From: Spirosoma sp. SC4-14
GTDB lineage: Bacteria; Bacteroidota; Bacteroidia; Cytophagales; Spirosomataceae
DNA length: 64,000 nt
Assembly (NCBI RefSeq): GCF_037201965.1
Contig: NZ_CP147518.1
Location: 2,907,001 to 2,971,000 of the forward strand
Direction of reading: 5' to 3'
This document shows positions 40,041 to 48,991 of the stretch, in pieces (within the stretch, counting starts at the first letter, position 1; each line of letters begins with the position of its first letter). Under the pieces are notes generated by a model. The model was given only the letters and a program-made list of their open reading frames with translations, had not been told where the DNA came from and ran no database searches. The position numbers and the translations under genes were made by a program.

Positions 40041-42521
40041 TTATTTGTAGTCTAACAGAGCCGATGCTTCGCAGGGTTTATCGGTTTTGAACCGTATCCA
40101 GCGAGCCTGAAAGTCTTTGGGGAATTCATAACTACCCGGTTTCCCTGACGATACCGTGATGGTTTTATACGGCATCCAGGTTCCGTTTCCCATCGGGTCG
40201 GCTTCGATAGTGAATGTAACGGATGATGATGCTTTGTGCGAGAGTTGCAACGTTCGCTGATCATAAAAACCAATCAGATAGGGGTCAGAGGCTTCGTTGG
40301 CGCTGACCGGGGTGTTTTTCCACGGACCACCATGTCCTGTTGGCTTGCCCAGCTTCCATAAATCGTCGATAGCACCCGCCCAAACGGCCGCTTTTTTATC
40401 GTCCGATACCACAATGTGCTCATTTTTACCTGCTAACGGCAGGTTGATGCCGGTCAGAATCAGCAAGCCCCGATACGATGCGTAGTCGTTGATACGCAGG
40501 TTATGCGACGCAATGGGCCGGATTTTGGCGTAACCGTCGGCATTTTCGGCGGGTAGTTCGTAAAACGTACCGTGGCAGTTGAACAGGTCACGTTCGGTCG
40601 CTACCTCCCGGCAAATCCGTAAGGCGGCCTGATTGGTTAGATTCGTGTAGGTATTGTTGCCAAGTGGAAGCCGCCAGCGACGGCCTTTGTCGTCAATCAC
40701 CAGCACGCTTGCTTCATCAATCGTTACTGCCTGTTGAGGAATGGCGAATTTTTCATTGACAAACGATTGCATTTCCGGGTCATCTTTGCGAACCAGTTGC
40801 ATGTTTCCATTCAGTTCATAGTAGCCCAGATCAGACGGTTGTTCGTTGGTATAGGAGCGTGCCGCTACGCCCAGTACCCTGCGATTTTTTCCCAGGCCAT
40901 ATAGCAATCCGCCCGTAGTTGTTTTGGCACTAATGCGGCTCAGCCCCGTAAATATAGCATTGGCCGTTGTGGTACGGGTGTCGCTGGCTGCGTAGAAAAA
41001 CTGTGCCGACAACGTTGCCTTTTTATCTGATTTTACGCGAATCCACTCACCGGGCGCATTGGCCGCAAAGGCTATGTGGGTAGCATTATGTGCGCCAACA
41101 ACCAAGGTTTGAAGCGGAGTCCAGTTGCCATTGCCAGTTTTATCGACCTCAAACGTGATCGTTACTTCATGATTTCCGTCGTTCTGCACCCAGGCTGACC
41201 GATTGGTCCAACCGGCAAACAGGAATGGTTCGGAGGGTTCGCTGGCTTTCACCGCTTCGTTTTGCCAGACAGCCCCTTCGGCCGTATTGGGGCCAAGTTG
41301 ATCAGGTGTATTGAGCGAGGTGAACCACAGGTTTGAATTCGACTGGCCGGGTCCTTCGATGTTACCTTTAGCTTTTCGTTTGTTCAGAAATTCTTTCTGA
41401 GCCGAATCGTCGCAGCCAAATACCAATTGATTATTCCAGCGGGCGAAATCGCCAATTACTTTCAGGTAGGCTGTTCGGGGCCGGATTCCGGTGGTGTTCG
41501 ATGCGCTGAAAGAGCCCGGAAAGTGCCAGAACATACCGTGCATCGTCATCAGATAGTCGGGTTGCTGATCGGTGCCGATGTCGCGGATTCGGGGCCATTC
41601 GGTATTCCAGCCGTGGGCACCGTCGTAGCTGTGGCTGGCTTTGGGCAGCCGGAAAAAATGCCAGCCCGTAGCGTTGTCGCGAACCCCCAACAGCACCGAT
41701 TTGTGGTCCCAGCCGGTTGCCCAGATGGGGTCGGTGTCGGGGTTTTTATTGCCATAGATACCACCAGGACCGGTCACTTCCACAAACTGATTTCGACGCA
41801 CAACGGTCCAGTCTTTGCCGTTCCATTCCGAGAGCGATCCGGCCGGAATATCGAACTGAACCAACGCCCTGGAGCCCGGTTCACCATTGTTGGAATACAC
41901 CATAACGCCCTGCCCCGAATAAAGCCCTTTGCCATGCGCACCCGGCAGCAGATTTGAGTGCTGGTTGTTGGATTCGTCTGAGCCTTTCGGATTTTTGACA
42001 TTATTATCTTCGTAAAGCATCGTAGGCGTCAGCGTATTCACGTCGACTTCATAAAACCCTTCTTCCATCGTGCCGTAGTAGATTTTACCTTTCGGATCGG
42101 TCAGATGACGGGCGTTGCCAGTATGCCGCCCCGGCATGGTTTTATACGGAATCGTCCGCACGTGGGCTTTGCTGTCGATAGCGTAGGGGCCAATAAACAA
42201 CTGGTTGCTTTCGGTATGAATCATGCGGTTGGCGGGTGTGCCACCAATGCTTTCGGGCCGCACAATCTGCTTCAAATCGGGCGTTATTTCGTAGAGTTTG
42301 TCCGACGAGCCAAAGGGTAGGTGAGGGCCATAGGTAACGACCCATAAATTGCCTGCCCAGGGAACAACTGCGCCAGTACCACATTCGCCTTCGTTGTTAT
42401 ACATGGCCAGATGCGGATAAATACCGCTGTAGGAACGTTGCGTTTTCAATTGCGCGAACGATACCTGGCTAGAGGTAATCAGGAATAAGACGAAGCAAAC
42501 AGAAAGAATGTTCTTTTTCAT
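40041..42521 (-). CDS. Large secreted protein of unknown function linked to SusCD pair 2
   Basis: The 826-aa product starts at ATG 42521, where a good signal peptide begins (MKKNILSVCFVLFLITSSQVSFAQ). The open frame upstream (to 42635) runs through a dispersed repeat and is rejected. Short repeated beta blades ('GNLWVVTYGPH', 'GKIYYGTMEEGFYEVD') suggest a beta-propeller in the N-terminal half. Two related modules ('VTITFEVDKTGNGNWTPLQTL', 'VTFTIEADPMGNGTWMPYKTI', ending 'WIRFKTDKP') look like carbohydrate-binding beta-sandwiches. No known catalytic motif was identified. It may bind or cleave the substrate of the adjacent SusCD. Confidence 0.8.
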   Translation of the reverse strand: MKKNILSVCFVLFLITSSQVSFAQLKTQRSYSGIYPHLAMYNNEGECGTGAVVPWAGNLWVVTYGPHLPFGSSDKLYEITPDLKQIVRPESIGGTPANRMIHTESNQLFIGPYAIDSKAHVRTIPYKTMPGRHTGNARHLTDPKGKIYYGTMEEGFYEVDVNTLTPTMLYEDNNVKNPKGSDESNNQHSNLLPGAHGKGLYSGQGVMVYSNNGEPGSRALVQFDIPAGSLSEWNGKDWTVVRRNQFVEVTGPGGIYGNKNPDTDPIWATGWDHKSVLLGVRDNATGWHFFRLPKASHSYDGAHGWNTEWPRIRDIGTDQQPDYLMTMHGMFWHFPGSFSASNTTGIRPRTAYLKVIGDFARWNNQLVFGCDDSAQKEFLNKRKAKGNIEGPGQSNSNLWFTSLNTPDQLGPNTAEGAVWQNEAVKASEPSEPFLFAGWTNRSAWVQNDGNHEVTITFEVDKTGNGNWTPLQTLVVGAHNATHIAFAANAPGEWIRVKSDKKATLSAQFFYAASDTRTTTANAIFTGLSRISAKTTTGGLLYGLGKNRRVLGVAARSYTNEQPSDLGYYELNGNMQLVRKDDPEMQSFVNEKFAIPQQAVTIDEASVLVIDDKGRRWRLPLGNNTYTNLTNQAALRICREVATERDLFNCHGTFYELPAENADGYAKIRPIASHNLRINDYASYRGLLILTGINLPLAGKNEHIVVSDDKKAAVWAGAIDDLWKLGKPTGHGGPWKNTPVSANEASDPYLIGFYDQRTLQLSHKASSSVTFTIEADPMGNGTWMPYKTITVSSGKPGSYEFPKDFQARWIRFKTDKPCEASALLDYK

Positions 42522-42538
42522 GAATTTGATTTTCTTCC

Positions 42539-42733
42539 GACAGGATTTACAGGATGAACAGGGTTGCACTTTTGATCCAATACCTTTTTTGTGCTCAGGC
42601 GGCCCGGTCGCTTCCTGGAAGGGCAACATACGCATTATGAATCGGTTAGAGTACGTTTGAACAGCTTCAATAGGAGCAAGATAGCTTTTCTTGGTAAGGT
42701 TATTTCAATCCTGTTCATCCGGTAAATCCTGTC
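42539..42733. repeat. Inverted copies of the CAGGATTTACAGGATGAACAGG repeat
   Basis: The left copy (42539-42566) and right copy (42706-42733) are inverted relative to each other and match at 26 of 28 positions. The words 'GGATTTACAGGATGAACAGG' are a recurrent intergenic type in Bacteroidota. The pair lies in the gap between SusD and the unknown gene. Confidence 0.75.
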
Positions 42734-42739
42734 AAAAAA

Positions 42740-44224
42740 TTATTCCCAACCGGGGTTTTGTGTGAGTTTTGGATTAGCCTGGATTTCTTCCAGCGGTATC
42801 GGATAGTAGCGGTGTTTCGGTTGTGGTGTACGGGTGGGATACACGTCGTTCACGGCTTTGGGGATTACCGTCAGGAAGGTGTTGGTGCGCGTTAGGTCGA
42901 ACCAGCGATCGGCTTCGGCAAACAGCTCCCACGAGCGTTCCTGAAGGACGGCCGCAATAAACGCATCTTTGCTGAGCCCCGGCGTCAGGTCGCCTAAGCC
43001 AGCCCGTTTTCGAATGGTGTTGATGTAACCATAGGCCAGCGCGGTTGGGCCATTTAGCCGGGCTTCGGCTTCGGCGGCAATCAGGTACACATCGGCCAGG
43101 CGAATGATTGGAAAATTGCAGTTATTGGCTTCACCAATCGAATTCGGGTCGCGGTATTTGCGGATCAGCACGCCTTTGGGCGTAATGGGCGTTATATCTT
43201 TCTGATGGACGATGGCCCCGGAAACGTCGCGGTAGGTTGTATCGAGTAGCTGACGACGCTTGTCGTTCGGATCGAAGGAGTCGAAGAACGCCTGATAGGC
43301 AAACCAGGAACCGTATGATACTTTGGCATAGTCGGGGCCGCTGCTATTTCGGGGACCGGCAATGCCCATCACTGTCAGCCAGCGGCTGGGTGTTACGCGG
43401 TCGGCTTCTACGGCCCACATATTCTCGGCGCGGGCAGCATCTTCTTTATCCACATCGAACACGTCCAGCACATTCGGCATCAGTGAATATTTGCCCGAAC
43501 TGATCGTAGCCTGCGCCATCTGCAAGGCCTTCGCCCAGTCTTCGTTGTACAGTGCCACTTTGGCATACAATCCCTGAATGGCCTCTTTCGATGGACGGCC
43601 TTTTACCAGACTGGTCGAGTACGATGGTAGTCCGGCAATGGCCTGATCCAGATCGCTATAAATCTGTTTATAGATGTCGGCCTTCGGACTTTTTGCCACA
43701 AGTGCTTCGGTTTCGCTACTACTGGCTTTCGTTTTTATCGGGATCTCATTAAACGCTTTAGTCAGCGTCCAGTGGTATAGCCCGCGGAGGGCATACGCTT
43801 CAGCTACAATTTCGGTACGACGCTGCACGTCCATCTGTATCGAAGGTACTTTCTCGATAACCCAGTTTGCGTTTTCAATGCCTTTGTAGCTAAACCGCCA
43901 AATACCCTGCGGGCCTTCTGTTTCATGACGACCTGAGTTGCGCTGGGCCGTAAAGTACGGATCGTAGGTAAACAGCGTAATGGTATTTCGACCAACCACG
44001 GCGCGCGGATAAGCCTGATCGGCGGCAAAATCTGAAGCCGCTACCAGCGGAAACCCATATAAGTTAATGAGCGAACCCGAGGCTGAGGAAATACCCGCTT
44101 CAGCATCCGACGCGGTTTTATAAAAGTTTGTCGTAAAGATGGACGAATACACCGACTCATCCAGCTTGCTACACGAAACCGTCAGGCCCGACAATGCCAT
44201 CAACAGCAGAAATGGTTTTTTCAT
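42740..44224 (-). CDS. SusD/RagB-family surface lipoprotein
   Basis: The 494-aa product has a lipoprotein signal ending LTVSC (Cys18). The classic SusD layout follows: 'FYKTASDAEAGISSASGSL' near the N-terminus, TPR helices ('AEAYALRGLYHWTLTKAFNEIPI'), and the C-terminal 'FPIIRLADVYLIAAEAEARLNGP...YINTIRKRAGL' and 'LQERSWELFAEADRWFDLTRT'. It binds glycan and caps its SusC partner (44375). It is followed by the unknown secreted protein. Confidence 0.95.
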   Translation of the reverse strand: MKKPFLLLMALSGLTVSCSKLDESVYSSIFTTNFYKTASDAEAGISSASGSLINLYGFPLVAASDFAADQAYPRAVVGRNTITLFTYDPYFTAQRNSGRHETEGPQGIWRFSYKGIENANWVIEKVPSIQMDVQRRTEIVAEAYALRGLYHWTLTKAFNEIPIKTKASSSETEALVAKSPKADIYKQIYSDLDQAIAGLPSYSTSLVKGRPSKEAIQGLYAKVALYNEDWAKALQMAQATISSGKYSLMPNVLDVFDVDKEDAARAENMWAVEADRVTPSRWLTVMGIAGPRNSSGPDYAKVSYGSWFAYQAFFDSFDPNDKRRQLLDTTYRDVSGAIVHQKDITPITPKGVLIRKYRDPNSIGEANNCNFPIIRLADVYLIAAEAEARLNGPTALAYGYINTIRKRAGLGDLTPGLSKDAFIAAVLQERSWELFAEADRWFDLTRTNTFLTVIPKAVNDVYPTRTPQPKHRYYPIPLEEIQANPKLTQNPGWE

Positions 44225-44257
44225 GGAAATGATTGAATGATTGAGTTGTTGAATTGC

Positions 44258-44374
44258 TGAATGATTGAATTACGGTCCGCCATTGCGGTTGAATTACGGT
44301 CCGCCATTGCGGTTGAATGAAAATCTGGTGCGACAGCCAATTCATTCATTCAATCATTCAGTAATTCAATCATT
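44258..44374. repeat. Tandem 24-bp repeat inside an inverted repeat between susC and susD (pair 2)
   Basis: A 24-nt unit beginning TTGAATTACGGTCCGCC occurs twice in tandem (44265-44288, 44289-44312). The outer arms AATGATTGAATTAC (44260-44273) and 44361-44374 are perfectly complementary over 14 bp. Several ATTCAATCATTC words surround it. It occupies nearly the whole 150-nt gap. Confidence 0.8.
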
Positions 44375-47300
44375 TTAAAACGTGACCTGTACTCCGCCCA
44401 GATAAGACCGGGCGATGGGGTAGGTGCCATTATCGATAAATTGCGTGGTGGCATTGCCGAAGTTGTTTACTTCGGGATCGAAGCCACTATATTTCGTGAT
44501 CGTGAGTGCATTGTTCGCACTGACATATACCCGAATCTGACTGATGCCTTTAAATTTGGGCAGCGTGTAGCCCAGCGAGATATTCTTTAACCGAACAAAC
44601 GACGCATCCTCTACATAGCGGTCCGACAGCGGTAAACGTCCGCCCTGAAAGCCACTGGCGTATTCGTTGTTGGGGTTCGTTGGCGACCATCGGTTTACCA
44701 GACCCGCCAGTACATTTTGCTGGCCCAGTGCTGTCTCGAACGTGTAGCGGAACAGATTCATGAGTTTGTTGCCCTGTACGCCCTGCACAAATAAATTCAG
44801 ATCGAAACCCCGGTAGCGAAACGACGACGAGAACCCAAAAATGTACTTCGGCTGTGCATTCCCCACAATGGCCTGATCGGCAGCCGTAATCTGGCCATCG
44901 CCGTTGAGGTCTTTGAGCTTATGACCTCCCACGCGTCCATCGTAACCGGGTAAAATTGTTTCGCCGGTTTGGCTGATACCATCGAACACATAGGTTCGAT
45001 AAAGACCCATGGGATAGCCAACTTTTAGCAGGGCATAAGCCGACCGGGGCAATTCGTCGATGAGGCCATCGAGGGCCAGGACTTCATTTTTATTGAAGGT
45101 AATGTTGGCCGATGCATCCCACTGAAGCCCTCGACCACCACCGGGTAAAATCCGTCCGTTGAGGGCCAGTTCCAGCCCTTTATTCTGAATCGAACCAAAA
45201 TTACCCGTCAATGCCGTGTAGCCCGACGACATTGGTAGTATCTTCTGGAAGAGTAGATTGTCGGTTCGCTTGTTGTAATAATCCGCTACGAGCGATAGTC
45301 GGTTCCGAAACAGGCTGACATCTAACCCAATGTCGACCTGCGTCGAGCGTTCCCATTTCAGGTCCGGGTTCGGAATAGCGCTGGGGTTGATACCCGTAAC
45401 CGAAACGTGGTTGTAGTTATAATTCAGTCCCGACGCACTCACGGTTGCCAGCGATTGATACGGGTCAATCGCGCCCGCATTTCCGGTAATTCCCCAACTC
45501 CCGCGGAGTTTCAGGTCGGAAACAACCGAAACGGACTTCATAAATGGCTCTTCGATGATTCGCCAGGCACCAGCTACAGCCGGGAAAAAACCGTATTTGT
45601 TGTTCTCCCCAAACTTGCTCGACCCATCGGCACGGGCCGTCAGATCCAGAAAATACTTGTCTTTATAACCGTAGTTGATTCGCCCCAGATAGGAGTCTAG
45701 TCTGGATTTGCTCTTGTCGCTGCCAATACGCTGATTGACGGCCAGCCCAACCGAATTATTCTCTGTAACGTCGTTTGGGAAATTCGATGCCGTTTGCGTA
45801 TAGCTCTGATTAACGTTGGACTGCGTAGCCAGTACAGCCGTGGCCGTAATGGAATGGTGTTCCGCAATTCGGGTTCGGTAGGTAAAGATGCTTTCGTGCA
45901 ATAGCGTACGCCCATACGAAATGATGTTGTTGGCGCTACCGCCACCCGATGCCAGTTGCGACTGACTCAGTAGCGATAGAGGAGAATAAAATTCCGATAA
46001 TGTGTTTCCCAGGTCAGCATTGAAACTAGGACGGTATGTAAACCCTTTGAATAGCGAAAATTCGGCATAAACATTGGCCAGTAGCCGCTGCGTTGTTTGC
46101 CGGTTAATGGGCGTAATGTAATTCAGCGGGTTTGTTACTTCCTGATACTGACCATTCATCTGATCCTGAAAAGGAAATACGCTGCCATCGGGCCGGTAGG
46201 GCGTCAGCGTGGGCGGAGCGGCTACGGCAGCCCCCAGAACACCCGCGCGGCTACTGGTTACGTCGGAGCCAGTACTGCCTACACTAACGCCCTTATTGAT
46301 CGAGTAGCCGTAATACAAACTGGTGCCAATCTTCACCCGGTCGCTCAGCCGATGGTCGAGGTTGGAGCGGAACGAATAACGGGTGAAGTTGGAGTTTTTG
46401 ATGATACCATCCTGATTGAAATAGTTCAGTGAGAGGGCCAGTTGCGTTTTCTGATTGCCACCCGATACCGAAAGCTGATGGCTCTGAATGGGCGCTTTTC
46501 GGAAGATCAGGTTTTGCCAGTTAGTCCCCTGGCCCAGCGAAGAAGGGTCGGCGTAAATCGTTCGTTTGTATACCTCGTTTTCGAGTTGAGCAAATTGCCG
46601 GGCGTTCAGTACATCCAGCGTTTTGTTCACCTGCTGCACACCACCATAACCATCGTAGCTGACGCGTGTAGCTCCGTCTTTGCCTCGTTTGGTCGTTATC
46701 AGTACAACGCCGTTGGCCGCCCGTGCGCCATAGATGGCCGTCGAGGAGGCATCTTTGAGCACTTCAATCGACTCAATATCGTTCGGATTGATTTGGGAAA
46801 GCGGGCTGGCGTCGGTGATACCACCGTTGTTGGATACCTGAATGCCGTCGATCACATACAGTGGTTCTGAACTCCCATTGATCGAGTTAGTGCCCCGAAT
46901 CCTGACGCTGACGTTGCCGCCGGGTGCGCCCGAGTTCTGAGTGATCTGGACGCCCGCCACCCGTGCCTGTAGGCCCTGCGCTACGTTGGCTATGGGCGTT
47001 TGCAACAGATCGGCTGCTTTTACGGAGGCAATGGCTCCTGTTGTTTCGATCTTACGCTGTGTACCATAACCAACCACAACCACTTCTTCGAGTGCTTTGG
47101 TATCGGGCGAAAGCTGAATAGTAATGGTCGTACGACTGCCAACAGCCACTTCCTGACTCAGGTAACCAACAAAACTAATTACCAGCACAGCTTCTTTTGT
47201 TGGAACAGCCAGTTGAAACGTACCTTTGCTATCGGTTACGGCTCCTCGTTTTGTGCCTTTGAGGAGCACACTAACACCCGGTAGGGTAATACCTTTTTCG

Positions 47301-47422
47301 TCGGTAATCGTTCCCGAAACAATTCGGTCGTCAGTCTGTCTGGAAGGCGGGGCTGGCTGCGCCAGCAGGGGCAAAACCCAGCCCCAAAAAACAACGCACG
47401 ACAGTAAAAGTTTTTGTCGCAT
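44375..47422 (-). CDS. SusC/RagA-family TonB-dependent outer-membrane transporter
   Basis: The 1015-aa product has a signal peptide (to about 21), a carboxypeptidase-like domain ('VSGTITDEKGITLPGVSVLLKGT', about 35-115), a plug beginning 'LEEVVVVGYGTQRKIETTGAI' with 'PLYVIDGIQV' and 'IESIEVLKDASSTAIYGARAANGVVLITTKRG', and a barrel ending ...RSYLGGVQVTF. It pairs with SusD at 42740. A TACCTTTG promoter box lies upstream, and a membrane-anchored putative regulator is divergent. The locus downstream suggests a sulfated or amino-sugar glycan as substrate. Confidence 0.95.
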   Translation of the reverse strand: MRQKLLLSCVVFWGWVLPLLAQPAPPSRQTDDRIVSGTITDEKGITLPGVSVLLKGTKRGAVTDSKGTFQLAVPTKEAVLVISFVGYLSQEVAVGSRTTITIQLSPDTKALEEVVVVGYGTQRKIETTGAIASVKAADLLQTPIANVAQGLQARVAGVQITQNSGAPGGNVSVRIRGTNSINGSSEPLYVIDGIQVSNNGGITDASPLSQINPNDIESIEVLKDASSTAIYGARAANGVVLITTKRGKDGATRVSYDGYGGVQQVNKTLDVLNARQFAQLENEVYKRTIYADPSSLGQGTNWQNLIFRKAPIQSHQLSVSGGNQKTQLALSLNYFNQDGIIKNSNFTRYSFRSNLDHRLSDRVKIGTSLYYGYSINKGVSVGSTGSDVTSSRAGVLGAAVAAPPTLTPYRPDGSVFPFQDQMNGQYQEVTNPLNYITPINRQTTQRLLANVYAEFSLFKGFTYRPSFNADLGNTLSEFYSPLSLLSQSQLASGGGSANNIISYGRTLLHESIFTYRTRIAEHHSITATAVLATQSNVNQSYTQTASNFPNDVTENNSVGLAVNQRIGSDKSKSRLDSYLGRINYGYKDKYFLDLTARADGSSKFGENNKYGFFPAVAGAWRIIEEPFMKSVSVVSDLKLRGSWGITGNAGAIDPYQSLATVSASGLNYNYNHVSVTGINPSAIPNPDLKWERSTQVDIGLDVSLFRNRLSLVADYYNKRTDNLLFQKILPMSSGYTALTGNFGSIQNKGLELALNGRILPGGGRGLQWDASANITFNKNEVLALDGLIDELPRSAYALLKVGYPMGLYRTYVFDGISQTGETILPGYDGRVGGHKLKDLNGDGQITAADQAIVGNAQPKYIFGFSSSFRYRGFDLNLFVQGVQGNKLMNLFRYTFETALGQQNVLAGLVNRWSPTNPNNEYASGFQGGRLPLSDRYVEDASFVRLKNISLGYTLPKFKGISQIRVYVSANNALTITKYSGFDPEVNNFGNATTQFIDNGTYPIARSYLGGVQVTF

Positions 47423-47490
47423 AATATTCAGATATTTATAGTTTTTATGCCAATAGTTCCGCCAGTTGGTGATGGCGGAATGAGAGTATG

Positions 47491-47498
47491 CAAAGGTA
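47491..47498 (-). promoter_or_regulatory. Candidate -7 promoter box of SusC (pair 2)
   Basis: The minus strand reads TACCTTTG, perfect TAnnTTTG, 69 nt upstream of the SusC ATG. A small hairpin TTCCGCCA/TGGCGGAA (47457-47480) lies between box and start, in the leader. Confidence 0.5.
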
Positions 47499-47586
47499 CT
47501 TTTGTACTATATGGGGAATGTAGGATGGGCCTAACCATTTTGCTGACCGAAATTATGGATAAGGTAACTGCTTAAATGACAGTTTA

Positions 47587-48945
47587 TTGACGTGTATGAT
47601 TGCGGAAAATGGACAACATGAAAAGGCCGACGTCTTCGATTACTTAGAGGTTTGTTGTCAGCGGGTAAGCGAAACGTTTGGTAAGCCAGATCGGGATAAG
47701 TGGACTAACGGCGATTATGTTAATCTGAGTAATATTCTTTTTAAGAAAACTCGTGTACGTATTAGCCCCAACACCCTGAAGCGAATCTTTGGTAAGATCA
47801 AAACCGACTCCCGATATTACCCACAAAAGGCAACCCGAGATGCGCTGGCCATTTATCTGGACCATCCTAACTGGGATCATTTTGTGCAGATACAGGAGTG
47901 GGCCGAACGGGCTAGCGAGCTTAAATCGCCTGAGGTTTCTTCGGGGCTACTTTCTGATGTGGGTGTACCGCAAGCTGGAAAGGCCAGCCCGAGTACAGCC
48001 TGGAAAACACTCTGGCCAGCGCTGTTGCTGGCCGGTCTGGTTTTGCTGGCCGGTCTCTTTTTTTTCCTGATACGACCCACCACCGGCCGCCACGAAGCTG
48101 TTTCATTTGTTTGCCGGAACCCATTGGGCGAAAACCCGCATTCGGCGGTTTTTGAACTTCGGCATAACCAGTCGGCTGCGGCCGAATCGCCATCATATAT
48201 TATTCAGTATGGCGATGGAAAGCGGGAGCGAACAAATACTACCGATAGCGTTTATACGCATTACTACGAACGGCCAGGGCGCTATTTCGCTGTTTTACAA
48301 CGCGATGGTCTGGATGTTGATTCGGCAATGGTATATGTTCAGACCAAAGGGTGGACCGTAACGGCCAATATGATGCACGATACGAGTCGGGTTTATCCCA
48401 TTGATATTAAAAATCTTTTTGCTGATGAACGACGAACCGTTAGTGCGCTCGAAGCCGCTCATGCGGGTATCGATACCAACCGCACGTTTTTTATGGAATT
48501 CATCAACAGCCAGCCTACGGAAATCGACGGCGACAATTTTGAGCTGACAATGCGTGTAACAACGTCGCAGGATAGGGCGGGCGTTCGATGTTCGCAGGTG
48601 GGGCTAACCGTTTGGGGCGAGTCGTCGCAACATTTGTTCGATGTAATGAAACCCGGTTGCGTTCACTGGATCGACTTACAGACATCCGACGTGCATAAGA
48701 ATGGACACCGCGATGATCTGAGTTTTCTGGGGGCCGATCTTCGCTCGGGAGGAATGCTGAAACTAAACGTTGCTGATCAAAAAGCCCGAATTTTTATTGA
48801 CAATAAGAAAGTATACGAAACGCAGTATACGAAGCCATTGCGCCGAATCTACGGTGTCAAAATCCGTTTTTCGGGTATCGGAACAATCCATTCGTTTACG
48901 CTGAAAGATCTGCGGACGAACAAGTCATTTAGTGGTAATTTTTAA
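47587..48945 (+). CDS. Membrane-anchored protein with PKD-like periplasmic domain, putative regulator
   Basis: The 452-aa product (MIAENGQ at 47596 is an alternative start) has an N-terminal cytoplasmic domain of about 115 residues ('NLSNILFKKTRVRISPNTLKRIFGKIKT', then 'ATRDALAIYLDHPNWDHF'). It is followed by one transmembrane helix ('LWPALLLAGLVLLAGLFFFLI', about 140-160). The periplasmic part has a PKD-like fold ('YIIQYGDGKRER...YTHYYERPGRYFAVL') and a C-terminal concanavalin-like beta domain. The N-terminus resembles a helix-turn-helix but no named family is certain. Its divergence from SusC pair 2 suggests a sensor/regulator of that locus (inference). Confidence 0.7.
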   Translation: MTCMIAENGQHEKADVFDYLEVCCQRVSETFGKPDRDKWTNGDYVNLSNILFKKTRVRISPNTLKRIFGKIKTDSRYYPQKATRDALAIYLDHPNWDHFVQIQEWAERASELKSPEVSSGLLSDVGVPQAGKASPSTAWKTLWPALLLAGLVLLAGLFFFLIRPTTGRHEAVSFVCRNPLGENPHSAVFELRHNQSAAAESPSYIIQYGDGKRERTNTTDSVYTHYYERPGRYFAVLQRDGLDVDSAMVYVQTKGWTVTANMMHDTSRVYPIDIKNLFADERRTVSALEAAHAGIDTNRTFFMEFINSQPTEIDGDNFELTMRVTTSQDRAGVRCSQVGLTVWGESSQHLFDVMKPGCVHWIDLQTSDVHKNGHRDDLSFLGADLRSGGMLKLNVADQKARIFIDNKKVYETQYTKPLRRIYGVKIRFSGIGTIHSFTLKDLRTNKSFSGNF

Positions 48946-48989
48946 TTCCGTACACTTCTGTTTGCCAGTGCGGAAGTGTACGGAATTAA
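48942..48989. terminator. Bidirectional 17-bp hairpin between convergent genes
   Basis: TTAATTCCGTACACTTC (48942-48958) pairs perfectly with 48973-48989 around a 14-nt loop. It overlaps the stop of the gene at 47587 and ends 2 nt before the stop of the opposing kinase gene. T-rich flanks fit use from both sides. Confidence 0.7.
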
Positions 48990-48991
48990 CC

